From: Bacillota bacterium
GTDB lineage: Bacteria; Bacillota; Clostridia; Peptostreptococcales; Anaerovoracaceae
Assembly: GCA_016287035.1 (NCBI GenBank)
Contig: JAEEVI010000053.1
Span: 1-7,228 of the forward strand
DNA length: 7,228 nucleotides
Direction: 5' to 3'
Under the pieces are notes generated by a model. It did not search any database. It saw only the letters and a list, made by a program, of their open reading frames with translations, and was not told where the DNA came from. Position numbers and translations under genes: made by a program. Shown piece after piece: positions 5,480 to 7,228 of this stretch (within the stretch, counting starts at the first letter, position 1; the number at the start of each line of letters is the position of its first letter).

Positions 5480-6697
5480 ATGGTCAAGGTCAAAAAAGGA
5501 CTTCTCGTGTTCATAGCTGTCATATTTCTGATCGTCGGCGTCATCGGGGGCATCGTCCTCGAGGGCTCCGGGATACTCGAAAAGGTCGGGATGGGCAGCG
5601 TCGTGACGCTCAGCAGGGCGCAGTACGACGATTATCAGTATCTGCTGAACACTTTCGGCAAAGCGGATACCATCAAGAAGTACATAATGCAGCATTACTA
5701 CGTTCCCGTATCGGAGGAGACCCTCGACCGGGGCGTGATCGACGGCATGTTCGCCAGCCTCGACGATATCTACTCCGGGTATTACAGCGCCGAGGAGTAT
5801 TCGACGCTCATATCGAGCCTTAACGGCGACTACGAGGGCGTCGGCATGGTCCTCAGCGTCGATGATAACGATCGTATATACATCGTCTCCGTCATCCCCG
5901 ACAGTCCCGCGAGCATGCAGGACGTTCAGGAGGACGACGTCATACTCGCCGTGGACGGTGTGGAATACGCGGGCGGGGATCTCGAGCTCTGCGCGGCGCG
6001 CGTGCGCGGCGAGAAGGGGACCTCTGTCACTATCACGTTCATGCGCGGCGACAGGATCTTCGACCTGACGTTCATACGCTCTTACGTTCATAACCTGTCG
6101 GTCAGCTGGTCGATGCTCGACGAGACGACAGGCTATATCTACATCTCTTCGATCGTCGATTCGACTTCCTCCGAATTCAGGACAGCCGTCGAAAGGATAG
6201 AGAAGGACGGCGCGGAGAAGTTCGTCCTCGATCTGCGCGGCAACGGCGGAGGATGGGTCGATATCGCCGTGGAGATCGCCGACATGCTGATGGACAAGGG
6301 CACGGTGGTCTATACGCAGGACCAGTACGGCAACCGCGAATACAGCACAACGAAGAACGGAAAGGCTACGCAGATGCCGTTCGTCGTCCTCGTCGACCAG
6401 GATACGGCCTCGGCCGCCGAGATCCTCACGGTCGGGCTCCAGGAGAACGGGATCGCCGAGATAGTCGGTACTCAGACGTACGGCAAGGGCATCGTTCAGG
6501 ATATCCAGCAGCTGACGGACGGAAGCGCAGTCAAGCTGACTATAATGCAGTACTTCTCGCCGTCGGGCAGGGTTATAAACGGGGTCGGCGTCACCCCGGA
6601 CCATGTGGTCAAATACGAATACTATGAGCCTCCCGAAGACAGCGCGCTTACAGGAGACACGCAGCTCGACGCGGCGCTTGAGATACTCGGAAGGTGA
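5480..6697 (+). CDS. Membrane-anchored S41 C-terminal processing peptidase (CtpA/CtpB-like)
   Basis: S41 peptidases are PDZ-gated serine proteases that cut envelope proteins, often from their C-termini. The 405-residue protein has one uncleaved N-terminal anchor (about 7-28), so the rest lies outside the membrane. An N-terminal helical region (about 45-115) contains LDDIYSGYYS (94-103), matching the family LDDPYS motif with Ile for Pro. The PDZ domain spans about 117-200 (YEGVGMVLS). The S41 core contains VLDLRGNGGG (249-258), the nucleophile Ser311 in DTASAAEIL, and the general base Lys336 with Gln340 in TYGKGIVQ, so the catalytic set is complete. A C-terminal part includes SPSGRVINGVGVTPD (360-374). 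It starts 7 bases after recJ with a weak AGG (5471-5473) six bases before the ATG. CtpB of B. subtilis acts in sporulation signalling; other S41 enzymes destroy cell-wall hydrolases. The substrate here is unknown. Confidence 0.93.
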   Translation: MVKVKKGLLVFIAVIFLIVGVIGGIVLEGSGILEKVGMGSVVTLSRAQYDDYQYLLNTFGKADTIKKYIMQHYYVPVSEETLDRGVIDGMFASLDDIYSGYYSAEEYSTLISSLNGDYEGVGMVLSVDDNDRIYIVSVIPDSPASMQDVQEDDVILAVDGVEYAGGDLELCAARVRGEKGTSVTITFMRGDRIFDLTFIRSYVHNLSVSWSMLDETTGYIYISSIVDSTSSEFRTAVERIEKDGAEKFVLDLRGNGGGWVDIAVEIADMLMDKGTVVYTQDQYGNREYSTTKNGKATQMPFVVLVDQDTASAAEILTVGLQENGIAEIVGTQTYGKGIVQDIQQLTDGSAVKLTIMQYFSPSGRVINGVGVTPDHVVKYEYYEPPEDSALTGDTQLDAALEILGR

Positions 6698-6702
6698 AAA
6701 GG

Positions 6703-7228
6703 ATGGACAACAGGGCTATAGGCGTATTCGACAGCGGACTCGGCGGACTCAGCTGCGTCCCGGCGCTCAAGAAAAAGCTGCCCGGCGAACGGATCATATA
6801 TTTCGGGGATACCGGCAGGGCTCCATACGGCAGCAGGACCGTAGAGAACATCATCGATCTTACTGTCCAGGTCAGCGGCTTTCTCGTCGGGCAGGGATGC
6901 AAGGCGATAGTGCTCGCCTGCGATACGATGAGCTGCGTCGCCTACGACGCGCTCTGCGAGATTTTCCCGGATACGGCGATAATCGGTATAGTGGATCCCG
7001 CGTGCGAGGAGCTGGCGCTCAGGCATAAGGACAGGCGCATCGGGGTCGTCGCGACGAAGGCGACGGTCGCCAGCGGCGCGTATCCCGACAGGATAGCGGC
7101 GATAGATCCTTCAGTAAAGGTCTTCGCTCAGGCTGTGCCGGATTTCGTCCCGATGATCGAGGCGGGAAGGACGGGCCCCGAGGATATGGACCCCGTCGTA
7201 AGGCGCAATCTCGACGCGTTCGTCGCGG
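6703..7228 (+). CDS. murI: Glutamate racemase (MurI-like), 3' end beyond window
   Basis: MurI converts L-glutamate to D-glutamate for the peptidoglycan stem peptide. The first 175 residues are present, about two thirds of a usual 260-270. Family motifs include GVFDSGLGGLS (7-17) with the substrate-binding Asp10-Ser11, YFGDTGRAPYGSRT (33-46) and the first catalytic Cys at residue 73. TKATVASGAYPDRI (118-131) and FVPMIEAG (148-155) follow. Two departures stand out. The usual ACNT around Cys73 is ACDT (Asp74, continuing MSC), and the ACPLF-type stretch is AVPDF (144-148). The second catalytic Cys lies outside the window. The ATG follows the S41 stop by 5 bases. AAGG at 6691-6694, next to that stop, gives an 8-base spacing, so the two are likely coupled. 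A MurI-family amino-acid racemase of altered specificity is an alternative. Confidence 0.88.
   Translation, partial: MDNRAIGVFDSGLGGLSCVPALKKKLPGERIIYFGDTGRAPYGSRTVENIIDLTVQVSGFLVGQGCKAIVLACDTMSCVAYDALCEIFPDTAIIGIVDPACEELALRHKDRRIGVVATKATVASGAYPDRIAAIDPSVKVFAQAVPDFVPMIEAGRTGPEDMDPVVRRNLDAFVA

Noticed and set aside
4773..5516. Second + strand open frame across the 3' half of recJ
   Set aside because: It is out of frame with recJ and encodes Arg/Gly/His-rich sequence with no domain. RecJ C-terminal motifs continue uninterrupted in the main frame, so there is no frameshift.
5459..6604. Long open frame (381 codons) on the minus strand opposite the S41 gene
   Set aside because: Same antisense codon-bias effect. 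The S41 catalytic motifs are intact on the + strand and no antisense promoter or ribosome site was seen.
1..7228. CRISPR array, insertion sequence, phage genes or defence system
   Set aside because: No spaced direct repeats, transposase motifs, terminal inverted repeats, integrase or effector domains were seen. Every gene but one belongs to a known core family.

Overview
The window is a compact, single-strand stretch of a bacterial chromosome. It holds the tail of one gene, a terminator, six further genes all on the + strand, and almost no spare sequence. By eye the base composition is moderately GC-rich, with a marked preference for ATA (Ile), AGG (Arg) and CTC (Leu) codons. Several features suggest an anaerobic Firmicute of the Clostridia type: FtsEX with a secreted coiled-coil M23 hydrolase, a single-pass S41 protease, a split-type transketolase tail, and purine-rich Shine-Dalgarno sites before most genes. 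The codon habit also occurs in Synergistota, so the phylum is an inference.

Layout: positions 1-77 are the C-terminus of a probable transketolase C-terminal subunit, closed by a strong intrinsic terminator (92-134). A consensus-like promoter (162-190) then drives a 243-residue protein (197-928) with a degenerate P-loop and a SIMIBI/ParA-like layout. Its only plausible start lies where transcription should begin, so its mRNA is probably leaderless. A second extended -10 promoter (921-948) overlaps the end of that gene and starts the main operon: ftsE (986-1657), ftsX (1657-2550), a secreted coiled-coil M23 peptidase (2572-3729), recJ (3733-5472), a membrane-anchored S41 protease (5480-6697) and a MurI-like racemase (6703 to the window edge). 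Gaps in this operon run from a 1-base overlap to 21 bases.

How the genes fit together: FtsE and FtsX form a membrane complex that, in studied bacteria, uses ATP hydrolysis to switch on a cell-wall hydrolase outside the cell. The next gene encodes the expected partner and keeps the full zinc site. The S41 protease may trim or remove envelope proteins, possibly hydrolases. A MurI-type enzyme would supply D-glutamate for new peptidoglycan. RecJ, a DNA-repair exonuclease, is the functional outsider in this cell-wall operon.

No CRISPR array, mobile element, tRNA or rRNA was seen. The content is mostly recognisable housekeeping genes. The points worth a second look are the leaderless pseudo-P-loop gene, a perfect 8-bp tandem duplication of the ribosome-binding site before the M23 gene, a perfect hairpin just inside recJ, a changed ABC signature motif in FtsE, and an Asn-to-Asp change beside the catalytic Cys of the racemase.
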